64,000 bases of DNA from Clostridia bacterium (GCA_017453205.1 JAFTKO010000029.1:1-64000), one strand, 5' to 3'. Positions 43,459 through 52,614 are shown, numbered from the stretch's first letter. Numbers and translations are program-made. The notes: generated from the letters alone by a model not told the origin.

Positions 43459-44193
43459 GTGTCCCTGTTTGTCATAGCGGATCTGCATCTGTCCAGCGAC
43501 GGAAGTAAGTCGATGGAAAAATTCGGTGCCCGTTGGACCGATTATATGAATAAGCTTCGGCGCAATTGGACAGCGGTTGTCGCCTCGGAGGATACTGTCA
43601 TTGTTCCCGGTGATATTTCCTGGGCACTCAAGCTGGAGGAAGCACGTGAGGATCTCTTGTTTTTAAATTCTTTACCGGGACAAAAGCTGATCGGAAAAGG
43701 CAACCACGACTTTTGGTGGTCAACCAATGCAAAAATGACGGCGATGATGGAGCAAAACCATATTCAAACTATTCGCATGATCTACAACAACGCATATCTT
43801 TTGGAGGATTGTATTGTTTGCGGTACGCGGGGATGGTTTGTGGAAGAAAACCAACAGCACACCGTGGGAAATGCCGATTACGCACGCATCGTCAACCGCG
43901 AGGTCATTCGTTTGCGTTTGAGTTTAGAGGAGGCTGTCAAGTTGCGCAATGCTGATGGAAGAGCGCTTCCCATTTTGGTATTTTTGCATTTTCCGCCCGT
44001 GTGGAACGGCTTTGTTTGCCGTGAGATGGTGGATGTATTACACGAATACCATATTTCCACCTGTTATTTCGGACATATCCACGGTGCTTATTATGCCCCG
44101 AGGACAACTGTTTTTGAAGAGATCGAATTTGTGTTGACCTCCGCGGATGCTCTCAATTTTACGCCGATGCCGATTTATCCGACCGATTTTTGA
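43459..44193 (+). CDS. Calcineurin-like metallophosphoesterase
   Basis: 244 aa from GTG, 8 bases after CGGAAAGGAG. Five metallophosphoesterase motifs are in order: FVIADLHLS (5-13), VPGDISWAL near 50, GKGNHDFWW near 78, FLHFPPVWNG near 178, and FGHIHGAYY near 211. Catalytic site complete. The substrate is unknown. Closely packed between the divergent DUF1540 gene and tig. No terminator is obvious after it. Confidence 0.92.
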   Translation: MSLFVIADLHLSSDGSKSMEKFGARWTDYMNKLRRNWTAVVASEDTVIVPGDISWALKLEEAREDLLFLNSLPGQKLIGKGNHDFWWSTNAKMTAMMEQNHIQTIRMIYNNAYLLEDCIVCGTRGWFVEENQQHTVGNADYARIVNREVIRLRLSLEEAVKLRNADGRALPILVFLHFPPVWNGFVCREMVDVLHEYHISTCYFGHIHGAYYAPRTTVFEEIEFVLTSADALNFTPMPIYPTDF

Positions 44194-44233
44194 AAATTTT
44201 GTTTCAATTTTGTCTTAAATTTTGTAAAACCTA

Positions 44234-44262
44234 TTGACAAAAGCAAAAAAAAATTATAAAAT
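44234..44262 (+). promoter_or_regulatory. Promoter of tig-clpP-clpX
   Basis: Consensus TTGACA (44234-44239), 17-bp A-rich spacer, TAAAAT (44257-44262). TTTTGGAGG precedes the tig ATG. Confidence 0.88.
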
Positions 44263-44313
44263 ATACTTTGTATGTAAAAAACATTATCATTTCGTTTTGG
44301 AGGACATTAAAAA

Positions 44314-45594
44314 ATGAGTTTGATCAAATCCGAAAAGACCGACAAGAGCGTATATACGCTGGAGTTCTCGGTTGACAAGGACACGTTTGAAAAGGCGGTT
44401 TCCAATGCGTACCGCAAGCAGGTCGGTAAAATCACCGTGCCCGGGTTCCGCAAAGGAAAGGCGCCTCGTTCTGTGATCGAGAAGATGTACGGTAAGGGAT
44501 TTTTCTATGAAGATGCAATTAACGAGGTTCTTCCGGATGCGTTTGACGCAGCGCTGAAAGAATCCGCTCTTGATATGGTAGGACAGCCCGAGTTCGATGT
44601 GGTTTCCATCGATGATAACGGTGTTGTGATGTCCGCAAAGGTTGCTGTAAAGCCCGACGCTAAGATCGAGGGCTATTTCGGCATCGAGGCGGAAAAGCAG
44701 GTTGCGGAAGTTACCGACGAAGAGGTTGAAAATGAGATTAACACCATTCGTGAGCGCAACTCCAGAGAGATTGAGATCACCGATGACACCAAGTCCGAGA
44801 TGGGTGACGTTTGCACCATCGACTACGAGGGCTTTGTGGACGGCGTTGCTTTTGAAGGCGGCAAGGGCGAGGATTATCCCCTTAAGCTCGGCTCCGGCAA
44901 CTTTATTCCCGGTTTTGAGGAACAGGTTGCGGGACACAAGATCGACGAGGCGTTTGACGTCAATGTGACCTTCCCCGAAGAGTATCACGCAAAAGAGCTT
45001 GCCGGCAAAGCCGCTGTGTTCAAGACCGTCATCCACAAGATCAAGCACATCGAGCTCCCCGCTCTGGACGATGATTTTGCAAAAGATGTATCCGAATTTG
45101 ATACGATGGATGAATATCGTGCCGATATCAAGGCAAAAATCGCAAAGAGACATGAGGACGAGGCAGACCGCAAATTCGAGGACGCCATTCTCGATACTCT
45201 GATCGAAAAGCTGGATGCCGAAATTCCCGAGCAGATGTATGTTGCCGAGACCGAAAACTTTGTCCGTGACTACGACAACCGTCTGCGTATGCAGGGACTC
45301 GACCTCAAGACCTACTTCCAATACACCGGTATGAATTTGGACACCTTGCGTGAGCAGTTCCGTCCTCAAGCGGAAAAGCAGGTTAAGCTTCGTTTGGCGC
45401 TTGAAAAGATTGCAGAGCTCGAAAAGCTTGAAGCTACCGAGGAAGATATCACCGCCGAAATCAACCGCATTGCAGAGGCTTACAAGATGGAGGCCGATCA
45501 AGTGCGCGGCATGGTTCCCACCGATTCCATTGCACAGGATATGAAAGTGAAAAAAGCCATGGATCTCGTCAAAGAGAAAGCCATCGCAAAATAA
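44314..45594 (+). CDS. tig: Trigger factor
   Basis: Ribosome-bound chaperone and peptidyl-prolyl isomerase. 426 aa. N-terminal ribosome-binding domain with PGFRKGKAPRSVIEKMYG near 41-58. FKBP domain at about 155-240 (DVCTIDYEGFVDG, FIPGFEEQVAGH). C-terminal arms with RLRMQGLDLKTYFQYTG. Heads the classic tig-clpP-clpX order. Confidence 0.97.
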   Translation: MSLIKSEKTDKSVYTLEFSVDKDTFEKAVSNAYRKQVGKITVPGFRKGKAPRSVIEKMYGKGFFYEDAINEVLPDAFDAALKESALDMVGQPEFDVVSIDDNGVVMSAKVAVKPDAKIEGYFGIEAEKQVAEVTDEEVENEINTIRERNSREIEITDDTKSEMGDVCTIDYEGFVDGVAFEGGKGEDYPLKLGSGNFIPGFEEQVAGHKIDEAFDVNVTFPEEYHAKELAGKAAVFKTVIHKIKHIELPALDDDFAKDVSEFDTMDEYRADIKAKIAKRHEDEADRKFEDAILDTLIEKLDAEIPEQMYVAETENFVRDYDNRLRMQGLDLKTYFQYTGMNLDTLREQFRPQAEKQVKLRLALEKIAELEKLEATEEDITAEINRIAEAYKMEADQVRGMVPTDSIAQDMKVKKAMDLVKEKAIAK

Positions 45595-45605
45595 ATCCAC
45601 CGACA

Positions 45606-45637
45606 GAACCGGAATTTGCTTGTGCGACTTCCGGTTC
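45606..45637 (+). terminator. Hairpin between tig and clpP
   Basis: Perfect 9-bp stem (45606-45614 and 45629-45637) with no T run after it. More likely a processing or attenuation structure that sets the tig:clpP ratio than a full terminator. Confidence 0.4.
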
Positions 45638-45663
45638 AAATCTTACGAAAAGAGGTATCACAA

Positions 45664-46275
45664 ATGTTTGATTACAGAGAGTACACCAAAGACGCACTGG
45701 TCCCTATGGTCGTGGAGCAAACCAACCGCGGCGAACGCTCCTACGATATCTTCTCGCGTCTGCTCAATGACCGCATTGTATTTCTTTCCGATGAAGTCAA
45801 CGACACTACCGCATCCCTCATTGTGGCACAAATGCTCTTTTTGGAGGCGCAGGATCCCGATAAGGACATTTCGTTCTATATCAACTCCCCCGGCGGCTCC
45901 GTGACTGCAGGCATGGCGATCTATGACACCATGCAGTTTATCAAATGCGATGTTTCCACTATCTGCATCGGTATGGCGGCAAGCATGGGCGCGTTCCTGC
46001 TTTCCTCGGGTACCAAGGGTAAACGGTTTGCACTTCCCCACAGTGAGGTCATGATCCATCAGCCTCTCGGCGGTGCGCGCGGTCAAGCGAGCGATATTCA
46101 GATCCAAGCCGAGCAGATCCTTAAAACCAAAGCAATGCTTAACCGCATCCTTGCGGAGAACACCGGAAAGCCGCTTGAGATCATTGAACGCGACACCGAC
46201 CGTGACAACTACATGACCGCGCAAGAAGCGATGGAGTACGGTTTGGTCGACAAGGTTCTTACAAAGCGTCCCTAA
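45664..46275 (+). CDS. clpP: ATP-dependent Clp protease proteolytic subunit
   Basis: 203 aa from the ATG at 45664 (AGAGG upstream). A longer frame from 45616 passes through the hairpin. Catalytic triad S107 (GMAASMG), H132 (VMIHQPLGG) and D181. The short propeptide and handle helix are normal. Works as a 14-mer with ClpX, whose gene follows after 22 bp. Confidence 0.98.
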   Translation: MFDYREYTKDALVPMVVEQTNRGERSYDIFSRLLNDRIVFLSDEVNDTTASLIVAQMLFLEAQDPDKDISFYINSPGGSVTAGMAIYDTMQFIKCDVSTICIGMAASMGAFLLSSGTKGKRFALPHSEVMIHQPLGGARGQASDIQIQAEQILKTKAMLNRILAENTGKPLEIIERDTDRDNYMTAQEAMEYGLVDKVLTKRP

Positions 46276-46297
46276 AAATCCTTTTCAGGAGTAATTC

Positions 46298-47641
46298 ATG
46301 GCTAACACGAATACAAACAACGGCTCCAAAAATCTGCGTCATTGCTCTTTTTGCGGCAGAAACGAGCATCAGGTCGATTTTCTGATTCCCTCGCCCACAG
46401 GTGTTTATATCTGTGATTTCTGCGTAGAGGCTTGCAATGATCTGATCATGGAAACCGAAAATATCGAACCCTCCATTGATAGCCTTTCCTTGGCGGAGCT
46501 TCCACGCCCCATGCAGATCAAGGAAACGCTTGACAAATATGTCATCGGACAGGACGAGGCAAAGGTCGCGCTTTCGGTCGCCGTTTACAATCATTACAAA
46601 CGAATCCTTTCGACAGAGCAAAAAAAGCCGAAAGGGAAAAAGAAAAAAGAGGCAGACACGCATACCGAGGAAGAGGATGTGGAGCTGCAAAAAAGCAACG
46701 TGCTCCTCATCGGTCCTACCGGTGTGGGTAAAACCTACCTTGCGCAAACGCTTGCAAAAACGCTCAAGGTGCCTTTTGCAATTGCCGATGCAACCACACT
46801 CACCGAGGCGGGATACGTGGGCGAGGACGTGGAAAATATCCTTCTCCGCCTCATTCAAGCGGCAGACTACAATATCGAGCTTGCCGAACGCGGCATCATT
46901 TATATTGACGAAATCGACAAGATTGCCCGTAAGAGCGAAAATCGTTCGATCACGCGTGATGTATCTGGCGAGGGCGTACAGCAGGCACTGTTGAAGATTT
47001 TGGAGGGTACTGTCTCCAATGTTCCTCCGCAGGGCGGACGGAAACACCCCAATCAAGAGTTTATTCAGATCAACACCAAGAACATTCTCTTTATTTGCGG
47101 CGGTGCGTTTGAGGGACTCGATAAAACCATCGAGAACCGCAAAGGCAATCAGACCATCGGCTTTGGCGGGGAGATCAAGACCAAAGCCGAGCGCAAAGAC
47201 TCCGGGATCTTCCGTGATGTCGTTCCGCACGATATTGTCAAATTCGGCTTGATTCCCGAGCTTGTGGGGCGCATTCCCGTCATCGTTCCGCTCAATGACT
47301 TGGATAAGCCCGCGTTGGTTCGTATTTTGACCGAGCCCAAAAACTCGCTTGTCAAGCAATACGAGAAGCTCTTCAAAATGGACGGTGTAAAATTGACGTT
47401 CAGCGCCGAGGCACTGGACACCGTGGCAACGCTTGCGCTCGAGAGAAATACGGGGGCGCGCGGTCTGCGTTCCATTCTTGAGTCTGCGATGACCGAGATC
47501 ATGTATGAGATTCCCTCGCGCCATGATGTAGCCGAGGTCGAGATCACTCCCGAGTGTATTCGAGGTACGGGAAAATGCCGTTATCATCTGCTTCGTGAGC
47601 TTCCGGAAGGTACCGCGCCTTCTCTACCCGAAGCAAATTGA
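46298..47641 (+). CDS. clpX: ATP-dependent Clp protease ATP-binding subunit ClpX
   Basis: AAA+ unfoldase that feeds ClpP. 447 aa. N-terminal C4 zinc domain ([10 protein letters not shown] and CDFCVEAC). Walker [13 protein letters not shown] near 137, Walker [12 protein letters not shown] near 201, pore loop GYVGEDVE near 167, sensor regions and the ClpP-contact loop region near 285 (the IGFGGE loop). A Lys-rich insert (about 108-125, [19 protein letters not shown]) lies before Walker A. Terminator follows. Confidence 0.98.
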   Translation: MANTNTNNGSKNLRHCSFCGRNEHQVDFLIPSPTGVYICDFCVEACNDLIMETENIEPSIDSLSLAELPRPMQIKETLDKYVIGQDEAKVALSVAVYNHYKRILSTEQKKPKGKKKKEADTHTEEEDVELQKSNVLLIGPTGVGKTYLAQTLAKTLKVPFAIADATTLTEAGYVGEDVENILLRLIQAADYNIELAERGIIYIDEIDKIARKSENRSITRDVSGEGVQQALLKILEGTVSNVPPQGGRKHPNQEFIQINTKNILFICGGAFEGLDKTIENRKGNQTIGFGGEIKTKAERKDSGIFRDVVPHDIVKFGLIPELVGRIPVIVPLNDLDKPALVRILTEPKNSLVKQYEKLFKMDGVKLTFSAEALDTVATLALERNTGARGLRSILESAMTEIMYEIPSRHDVAEVEITPECIRGTGKCRYHLLRELPEGTAPSLPEAN

Positions 47642-47652
47642 TCATAAAAATT

Positions 47653-47686
47653 GGGTGCCGCAAAAATGCGACACCCTTTTGTTTTT
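47653..47686. terminator. Bidirectional terminator after clpX
   Basis: GGGTGCCGCA (47653-47662) against TGCGACACCC (47667-47676), then TTTTGTTTTT on the plus strand and TTTTTA on the minus strand. Confidence 0.8.
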
Positions 47687-48540
47687 CAGCATCCGCACCC
47701 GCAACGGGAGGGACGGTCGGAGTTGTTTTGCTGTGAGAGATTTGCCATGCTCTGCGGGCAAAATTCGCTCGTTGGGAACGGCATACAGCGGAATACGTGA
47801 CAGGGATCATCCTCCTCCACGGGACAACACTCTTTTTCGGGAATGCAATACTCGCTTGCCTGTACCAACAGCTGCGAGGGACGAACGATACGAACCACAG
47901 AAAAGATACCGAGCGACACGGTCAAAAAACGTCTGCCATTGCCGTTGTCATCAAACATCAAGGGTGCTTCCAAAGAGGTCATCACAGCCTCGGGCAAATC
48001 GTTTTCTTGGCAGCAACAGCAGTTGCACTCACTGATTTTCTCCACGATCTTCGTTCCGAGAATTACGGGGTCGACCACCTCAACAATTGCGGTGGGAACA
48101 TTGCGTTCGCCGCAATCGGGCTTGGGCATAGAGCAAAAGTCATTGTCACAAGCACTGCTCTTAAAGACGTTTACATTACTTTCGCCACCAAAAAGAATGA
48201 CGCGCTTTTCGAGAACGGCAATCCCCTCTACTTCCTGCGCACGTCCGCCGCCGATGCAAGCTTCAAATACAAGCTTTACATAAAAACGAATGGTTACCGC
48301 ATAAAAACCGCGGTTGAATTGGATCGGATCGATTCCGATATAAGTCCATACGATCTTTGCGCATTTCGCGCGGATCGCCCCGGTACGCTCGAGAATTTCA
48401 TTGCCGTAGCACGAGAGGTAAACGCGCACGTTCTCAAAGCAATCACGGTCCCGACAGGAATCTAAGATCCGATTGGTCTCAATGCACACCGTCTCACGGG
48501 AAGAACCGTTCGGTGCACAGGAAAATTTGTTTTCCGCCAT
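47686..48540 (-). CDS. Cys-rich protein of unknown function, possibly spore-associated
   Basis: 284 aa from the ATG at 48540, with GGAG upstream. The N-terminal region ETVCIETNRILDSCRDRDCF and YGNEILERTGAIRAKCAKIV, followed by IDPIQFNRGFYAVTIRFYVK, looks like a conserved but unnamed Clostridial family. The middle has ECNCCCCQEND. The C-terminus has further Cys clusters and ends CGCGC. About 25 Cys in total, no signal peptide. High Cys and a CGC tail are typical of crosslinked spore-coat or exosporium proteins. This is inference from composition and from sporulation genes in the window. Confidence 0.7.
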   Translation of the reverse strand: MAENKFSCAPNGSSRETVCIETNRILDSCRDRDCFENVRVYLSCYGNEILERTGAIRAKCAKIVWTYIGIDPIQFNRGFYAVTIRFYVKLVFEACIGGGRAQEVEGIAVLEKRVILFGGESNVNVFKSSACDNDFCSMPKPDCGERNVPTAIVEVVDPVILGTKIVEKISECNCCCCQENDLPEAVMTSLEAPLMFDDNGNGRRFLTVSLGIFSVVRIVRPSQLLVQASEYCIPEKECCPVEEDDPCHVFRCMPFPTSEFCPQSMANLSQQNNSDRPSRCGCGC

Positions 48541-48670
48541 TATCGTTGATCTCCTTTTCAGATATTCAGAGAAAACTCTCTTCGATATCATTCTATGCAC
48601 CTCGCCATATTTTGACACCAAAAGACCAAAAACATTTTCGGAGTAAACAACGATCAAATCTTCCTTTATA

Positions 48671-48708
48671 ATCACAAAAGAGTTGCCCAAAAGCAACTCT
48701 TTTGTGAT
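48671..48708. terminator. Perfect 16-bp inverted repeat, probable terminator
   Basis: Arms 48671-48686 and 48693-48708 with a 6-nt loop; T4 lies within the arm. It ends the lipoprotein transcript on the minus strand. The gap 48541-48670 before the Cys-rich gene shows no clear promoter. Confidence 0.7.
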
Positions 48709-48721
48709 ATGAGATCGGTAA

Positions 48722-48979
48722 TTATTTATTAAAAGGAATCAATGGACTCCACCCACCGTTGGGATCATCTGTTTCATATACATTAAATCCACCGGTGGCG
48801 GCACTGTCGTCGATTACGGGTTTTCCCTCCTCGTCGGTAACGATACTTCCGTCCTCATCGGTCACAACATAGGACTGCAATTCATCGGGAATCTTATCCA
48901 TTGGGTCATCCTCGCAAGCCGCAAGCATCGTCACGGCAAAGCAAAGCAACAGGAGAATGCAAAAAAGTCTTTTTTTCAT
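48722..48979 (-). CDS. Small lipoprotein
   Basis: 85 aa. Signal peptide KKRLFCILLLLCFAVTML with lipobox LAAC, so the mature chain starts at Cys21 and is membrane-anchored. The mature part is acidic with the repeat VVTDEDGSIVTDEEGKPVIDD, a low-complexity D-E-G pattern common in Clostridial surface lipoproteins. No function can be assigned. Own promoter and terminator. Confidence 0.8.
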   Translation of the reverse strand: MKKRLFCILLLLCFAVTMLAACEDDPMDKIPDELQSYVVTDEDGSIVTDEEGKPVIDDSAATGGFNVYETDDPNGGWSPLIPFNK

Positions 48980-49009
48980 TGTTAAAACTCCTTTTTTATT
49001 GTTGTATTT

Positions 49010-49039
49010 ATTTTACCATAAATACGGTCCTGTTGTCAA
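49010..49039 (-). promoter_or_regulatory. Promoter of the lipoprotein gene
   Basis: Minus strand TTGACA (49039-49034), 18-bp spacer, TAAAAT (49015-49010). Confidence 0.8.
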
Positions 49040-49170
49040 TAGATATTTGGAAAATTGTCTGTTTTTTATGTATTTTGTCAATGTTTTTGTAATAAAGGGA
49101 AACGCATTTCAATTCGGCTACGTCGAAAATGATGAGATGTTTGCCATATCATCAGTCAAAGCCGTCATCA

Positions 49171-49242
49171 TTTGCGAAGCAAATATTTCACAGCAAAGCT
49201 ATTTCACATAGTGTAGCCATATTTCACTCGCCAAAGGCAAAT
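49171..49242. repeat. Mini-hairpin array with ATTTCAC linkers
   Basis: Three copies of ATTTCAC at 49185-49191, 49201-49207 and 49221-49227 alternate with tiny palindromes: TTTGC-GAA-GCAAA (49171-49183), AGC-AAA-GCT (49192-49200), an imperfect one at 49208-49220, and GCC-AAA-GGC (49230-49238). More degenerate hairpins (TTCG...CGAA near 49113, TGATGA...TCATCA near 49132-49155) lie upstream. The period is 16-20 bp and the palindromes differ in sequence, so neither CRISPR nor a simple tandem repeat. No coding potential. Confidence 0.7.
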
Positions 49243-49249
49243 TCCGTTG

Positions 49250-49291
49250 AAAAAAGCACACATTTGTCTATCAGACAAATGTGTGCTTTTT
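49250..49291. terminator. Terminator of tRNA-Val
   Basis: Perfect 15-bp stem (49255-49269 and 49273-49287) with a 3-nt loop and T/A runs on both sides, directly after the tRNA on the minus strand. Confidence 0.85.
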
Positions 49292-49292
49292 C

Positions 49293-49369
49293 TGGTGGAG
49301 ACAGCTGGGTTCGAACCAGCGACCTCATGCATGTCAAGCATGCACTCTAACCAACTGAGCTATGCCTCC
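49293..49369 (-). tRNA. tRNA-Val (anticodon GAC)
   Basis: 77 nt including an encoded CCA end. Acceptor stem GGAGGCA/TGTCTCC with one G-U, D arm GCTCAGTTGGTTAGAGT, anticodon stem GCATG/CATGC with loop CTTGACA (anticodon GAC, reads GUC/GUU), T arm with GGTTCGAACCC. Own promoter and terminator. No other tRNA adjacent. Confidence 0.95.
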
Positions 49370-49381
49370 GCAACGCTATAT

Positions 49382-49410
49382 ATTATATCACATTTAAAGC
49401 GAAATTGCAA
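49382..49410 (-). promoter_or_regulatory. Promoter of tRNA-Val
   Basis: Minus strand TTGCAA (49410-49405), 17-bp spacer, TATAAT (49387-49382). Confidence 0.8.
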
Positions 49411-49472
49411 CCCCTTTTTGCAATTTTTTTCAAGTTTTTTTCAAGTTTTTTGAATTTATTTCTTTATGCTTA

Positions 49473-49510
49473 AGAAAAACGCTCCCAAAAACAATTCGGA
49501 GCGTTTTTCT
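49473..49510. terminator. Terminator of the htrA-glycosyltransferase unit
   Basis: AGAAAAACGCTCC (49473-49485) and GGAGCGTTTTTCT (49498-49510), bidirectional, 8 bp beyond the glycosyltransferase stop. Confidence 0.85.
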
Positions 49511-49517
49511 TCAACCT

Positions 49518-50231
49518 CTATATTTCCGATTTTCTAATCCGTTTCCTCATTTTTCTGAGATCCTTCAGCATTCGGAAGGTATCGCGAACAACATGAACCT
49601 TTGATTCACCGTGATTGAGAATGCGCACGGGCGTTTCCTCAATGTGATAGCCATACTTGACCGCCCAAAGGATGGCTTCAAAATCAAAAGCGAAGCCGTT
49701 GACCTCACAGCGTGAAAAAATCGTTTCTGCGGCTTGCGCACGAAACGCCTTGCAACCACATTGCGAATCCGAAAGACGGAACCCGCCCACCAAGCAAAGC
49801 ACGCGGATATAAGCCTTAGATGCAACTCGGCGGAACCGGGTGTAACCCTCGTATCCGTCCTTTTGGAGGTTGCGGGAACCGATGACGGCTTGAATATCGG
49901 GATCTTTTTCAAACACCTCAGCAAACTGTCCGATCACATCGGTACCGTAGGCAAGATCGGCGTCGGTAAACAGGCGCACTTCCCCTGTTGCCGCTAACAT
50001 CGCGGTACGCACCGCGTAGCCCTTGCCGCGGTTTTGTGAATCTCCGATTACACGTACATTCGGCAATTCCAGTGCACGCACGACCGCATCACAACCGTCT
50101 GTACTGCCGTCATTGCAAAACAGGATCTCATAATCTTTAAAATGAGCCTCCATGTATGCGGAGAGCATACGCGCGGTTTTTGCAATCACCTTTTTTTCAT
50201 TGTACATCGGAATGCAAACCGAAATTCTCAT
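49518..50231 (-). CDS. Family 2 glycosyltransferase, dolichyl-phosphate-glucosyltransferase-like
   Basis: The ATG at 50231 (237 aa) follows AAAGGG. A TTG 6 bases upstream is less likely. GT-A fold: ISVCIPMYNEKKVI, ILFCNDGSTDGCDAV near 40 with the nucleotide Asp, TDADLAYGTDV near 91 (DXD-like), and SDSQCGCKAFR near 153 typical of the DPG/DPM synthase-like group. No membrane segments in the C-terminus, which ends in a Lys/Arg-rich tail that may touch the membrane. It probably adds a sugar to a polyprenyl phosphate. It begins 2 bp after the rlmA-like stop. Confidence 0.9.
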   Translation of the reverse strand: MRISVCIPMYNEKKVIAKTARMLSAYMEAHFKDYEILFCNDGSTDGCDAVVRALELPNVRVIGDSQNRGKGYAVRTAMLAATGEVRLFTDADLAYGTDVIGQFAEVFEKDPDIQAVIGSRNLQKDGYEGYTRFRRVASKAYIRVLCLVGGFRLSDSQCGCKAFRAQAAETIFSRCEVNGFAFDFEAILWAVKYGYHIEETPVRILNHGESKVHVVRDTFRMLKDLRKMRKRIRKSEI

Positions 50232-50233
50232 CG

Positions 50234-51058
50234 TCAAATACCCTTTCTGAAAACAAATATGTCAAAATCCAGTTCGGTTGTCAAAGTATCAAGCCGGTCG
50301 AGCTTGGCGCGGTCGGTCTCACAGGTACGCCAATAATACGGCGTCATGGAAAAGAGTGCGCGGATCATTTGGACTCCCTCTACCGTGATTTCCGTTTGCA
50401 ATCTTTTTTGCATCACGGTTTTCATTTTTGTAGGAAGATCGGCACGGGTGGAATTAAAATAAGGATTTTCATAAAGTACCTTTTTCAGCCCCATCAAATG
50501 TCGTTCGCCTGCCCCCACCAATATCAGATGACCTCCGGGTTTGAGCACACGTGAAAACTCTTCCTCGGCACAGGGGGCAAACAGATTGATCACCGCATCC
50601 AACGCCGCGTTTTGCACAGGCATGGAAAAAAGACTTGCCACCGCAAAGCCCGCACGGGTTTGCAATTGTTTTGCGCGTCTTGCGGCGTACTCGATACCCG
50701 CACGGGAAAGATCGATGCCCAAAACGTCTCTGCCGACTGCCATACGGTTGGTATAGTATCCCTCCCCGCAACCCGCATCGAGCACTGTTGCGGACGGTAA
50801 CGTATCCAAAATTTCATTGACCGTATCCGAGAGCTGCCGATAGTATCCCGCGTCAAGAAAAGCGCGGCGTGCCAATACCGCCTCTTTGGTATCTCCCTCA
50901 CCCGCGTGCGGTCCTCCGAGGTGGAGATGTCCGCTACGGGCAAAATCAAAGCAATGTGTTCGCGGTCCGCGGCATCGACAAACACGCCCGTCATCGGTCA
51001 CATTCATACTCGATTGACATACCGGGCAACGCAAAAGCTTTATGATGGTATGGTTCAT
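50234..51058 (-). CDS. rlmA: 23S rRNA (guanine-N1) methyltransferase-like, RlmA family
   Basis: 274 aa from the ATG at 51058. N-terminal zinc finger CPVCQSSM...CRCRGPRTHCFDF, then the family's spacer SGHLHLGG and AVLARRAFLDAGYYRQL. SAM domain: LDAGCGEGYYTNR near 97 and the NLFAPCAEEEFSRVLKPGGHL region. Homologues methylate G745 or G748 in 23S rRNA, which affects tylosin and viomycin response. Its place right behind a sensor kinase gene is unusual and probably only co-transcription. Confidence 0.88.
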   Translation of the reverse strand: MNHTIIKLLRCPVCQSSMNVTDDGRVCRCRGPRTHCFDFARSGHLHLGGPHAGEGDTKEAVLARRAFLDAGYYRQLSDTVNEILDTLPSATVLDAGCGEGYYTNRMAVGRDVLGIDLSRAGIEYAARRAKQLQTRAGFAVASLFSMPVQNAALDAVINLFAPCAEEEFSRVLKPGGHLILVGAGERHLMGLKKVLYENPYFNSTRADLPTKMKTVMQKRLQTEITVEGVQMIRALFSMTPYYWRTCETDRAKLDRLDTLTTELDFDIFVFRKGI

Positions 51059-51063
51059 TTGTG

Positions 51064-52614
51064 TCACTCCTCTGCGGTTGATTGGTCGGGCAAGCAAACG
51101 GGGGCTTCCGTCAGCGGCAACTCAAACCAAAATATCGAGCCTTTTCCGATCGTACTGTTGACACCGTATGCCGCATGGTGCAATTCAAGAATACCTTTGA
51201 CAATGGAAAGTCCCAAGCCGGTGCCCACTGTGGCTCGCTTGTGGACCTTGTCCACCTTATAGTAGCGATCCCAAATCAGAGGCATTTCCTCGGGCTCAAT
51301 GCCTTTGCCCGTATCGGAAACGCTGATCCTTACTCTGCTGTTGAAAACCGTTTGCTTGATCGTCACGGTCTTATCCTCGCCTGTATAGTTGACGGCGTTG
51401 TTGATCAAATTGTAGAGAACCTGCAACAGCATTCCGCGGTCTGCGGCAACATATGCCTCGCGGTCAAAATCAAAGCTCACATGATATCCGCGATGCTTGA
51501 TCAAGGTATCGTATCGCTTCATGACCTCATGGACTGCATCTGTCAGATCAAACAAAGAAAATTCGGGGGCACGGGCGCCCGATTGAAGCTTGGAAAGATC
51601 CAGTAAGTCGTTGACCAGCTCGGAAAGACGCGTCGTCTCGTCAATAATGACCTGCATATTTTCGGGTGTGTTTTCTCCGGGCAGATCGCGCATAACCTCG
51701 CCATAACCCTTGATCATCGTCAGCGGTGTGCGAAGATCGTGAGAGATGTTTGCGATCAATTCCTTTTGTAAACGGTCGAGACGGGAAAGCTCGTGCGAAG
51801 CGTAGTTCAGCGTGTCGGCAAGCTCGCGGGTTTCGCGGTAACCTTTTCCCGAGAACACGGCATCATAATTTCCTCTTGCCAATTGCTTGGCGGACTCGTT
51901 CATTCGTATGATGGGACTTGAGATCTTGCGGTAAAGCAAAAAAACCATGATCAAAGCCGCGATCAGAATGATACCGGCGATCCAAAGAAATTGTGTGCCG
52001 AGTGTTCGCACGGTAGAATCTAACGGTTGCAAGCTTGCATCTAAAAGGATCATATACGTGCTGTCATCGGTTCCCTGTACCAGCTTTACGTAGACCATAC
52101 GCATATTTTTGGTAGGGATCTTTTTTTCGGTACCGCGCTCATCGGAAAAAGGCAAATTATCGAAAGAGATCGAGCCATCGGAAACCTCAAAGCCACCGAA
52201 AGCGATCCTTGAAAAATAGGTTCCCTCATTTTCAAGTGCCTTGTTGTAAAGCTTTCCAAGGTGCTCCGGGGACAGGGTTACGGTAAAATTACTACCCGTA
52301 GCATCAATGTTGACCATTCGTTCGCTCCCGTTTTCGGCAATTCGGAAAATGGTAACGCACAAAGAATGGTCGATTGCCTCACCGTAAGCCGCAGTTTGCA
52401 GATCATCGCTTGCCACCTTTACCGCCAAAGCATCTGCCGCTTCCCGCATTTCGTTCTTTTTGACGGCGCGGAAAAAGGCGTCCAGCAAAACGATTTGAAA
52501 CAGCCAGGTTACCAATAAGATAATGGCAACAAACAGTGTCATGTACACTACCAGCTTCCAACGGATGCTGATACCGCTCGCTCTTGGATGCCGTCTGAGG
52601 TTCTCGGCTCTCAT
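51064..52614 (-). CDS. Two-component sensor histidine kinase
   Basis: 516 aa. Two membrane helices (about 21-44 and 208-229) flank an extracytoplasmic sensor of about 160 residues. Then HAMP (YRKISSPIIRMNESAKQL), HisKA with H292 in IANISHDLRTPLTMIKGYGE, and HATPase with NLINNAVNY, DTGKGI and GTGLGLSIV. The sensor part is of the dCACHE/PAS-like type by secondary structure, ligand unknown. It overlaps the response regulator by 4 bp. HtrA upstream hints at envelope stress sensing. Confidence 0.95.
   Translation of the reverse strand: MRAENLRRHPRASGISIRWKLVVYMTLFVAIILLVTWLFQIVLLDAFFRAVKKNEMREAADALAVKVASDDLQTAAYGEAIDHSLCVTIFRIAENGSERMVNIDATGSNFTVTLSPEHLGKLYNKALENEGTYFSRIAFGGFEVSDGSISFDNLPFSDERGTEKKIPTKNMRMVYVKLVQGTDDSTYMILLDASLQPLDSTVRTLGTQFLWIAGIILIAALIMVFLLYRKISSPIIRMNESAKQLARGNYDAVFSGKGYRETRELADTLNYASHELSRLDRLQKELIANISHDLRTPLTMIKGYGEVMRDLPGENTPENMQVIIDETTRLSELVNDLLDLSKLQSGARAPEFSLFDLTDAVHEVMKRYDTLIKHRGYHVSFDFDREAYVAADRGMLLQVLYNLINNAVNYTGEDKTVTIKQTVFNSRVRISVSDTGKGIEPEEMPLIWDRYYKVDKVHKRATVGTGLGLSIVKGILELHHAAYGVNSTIGKGSIFWFELPLTEAPVCLPDQSTAEE

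Noticed and set aside
44287..45639. Minus-strand 450-residue frame
   Set aside because: Antisense shadow of tig with no family features.
46259..47587. Minus-strand 442-residue frame
   Set aside because: Antisense shadow of clpX.
49171..49242. ATTTCAC repeats as CRISPR or a coding repeat
   Set aside because: The period is 16-20 bp with 7-bp constant parts, far too short, and stops occur in all useful frames.
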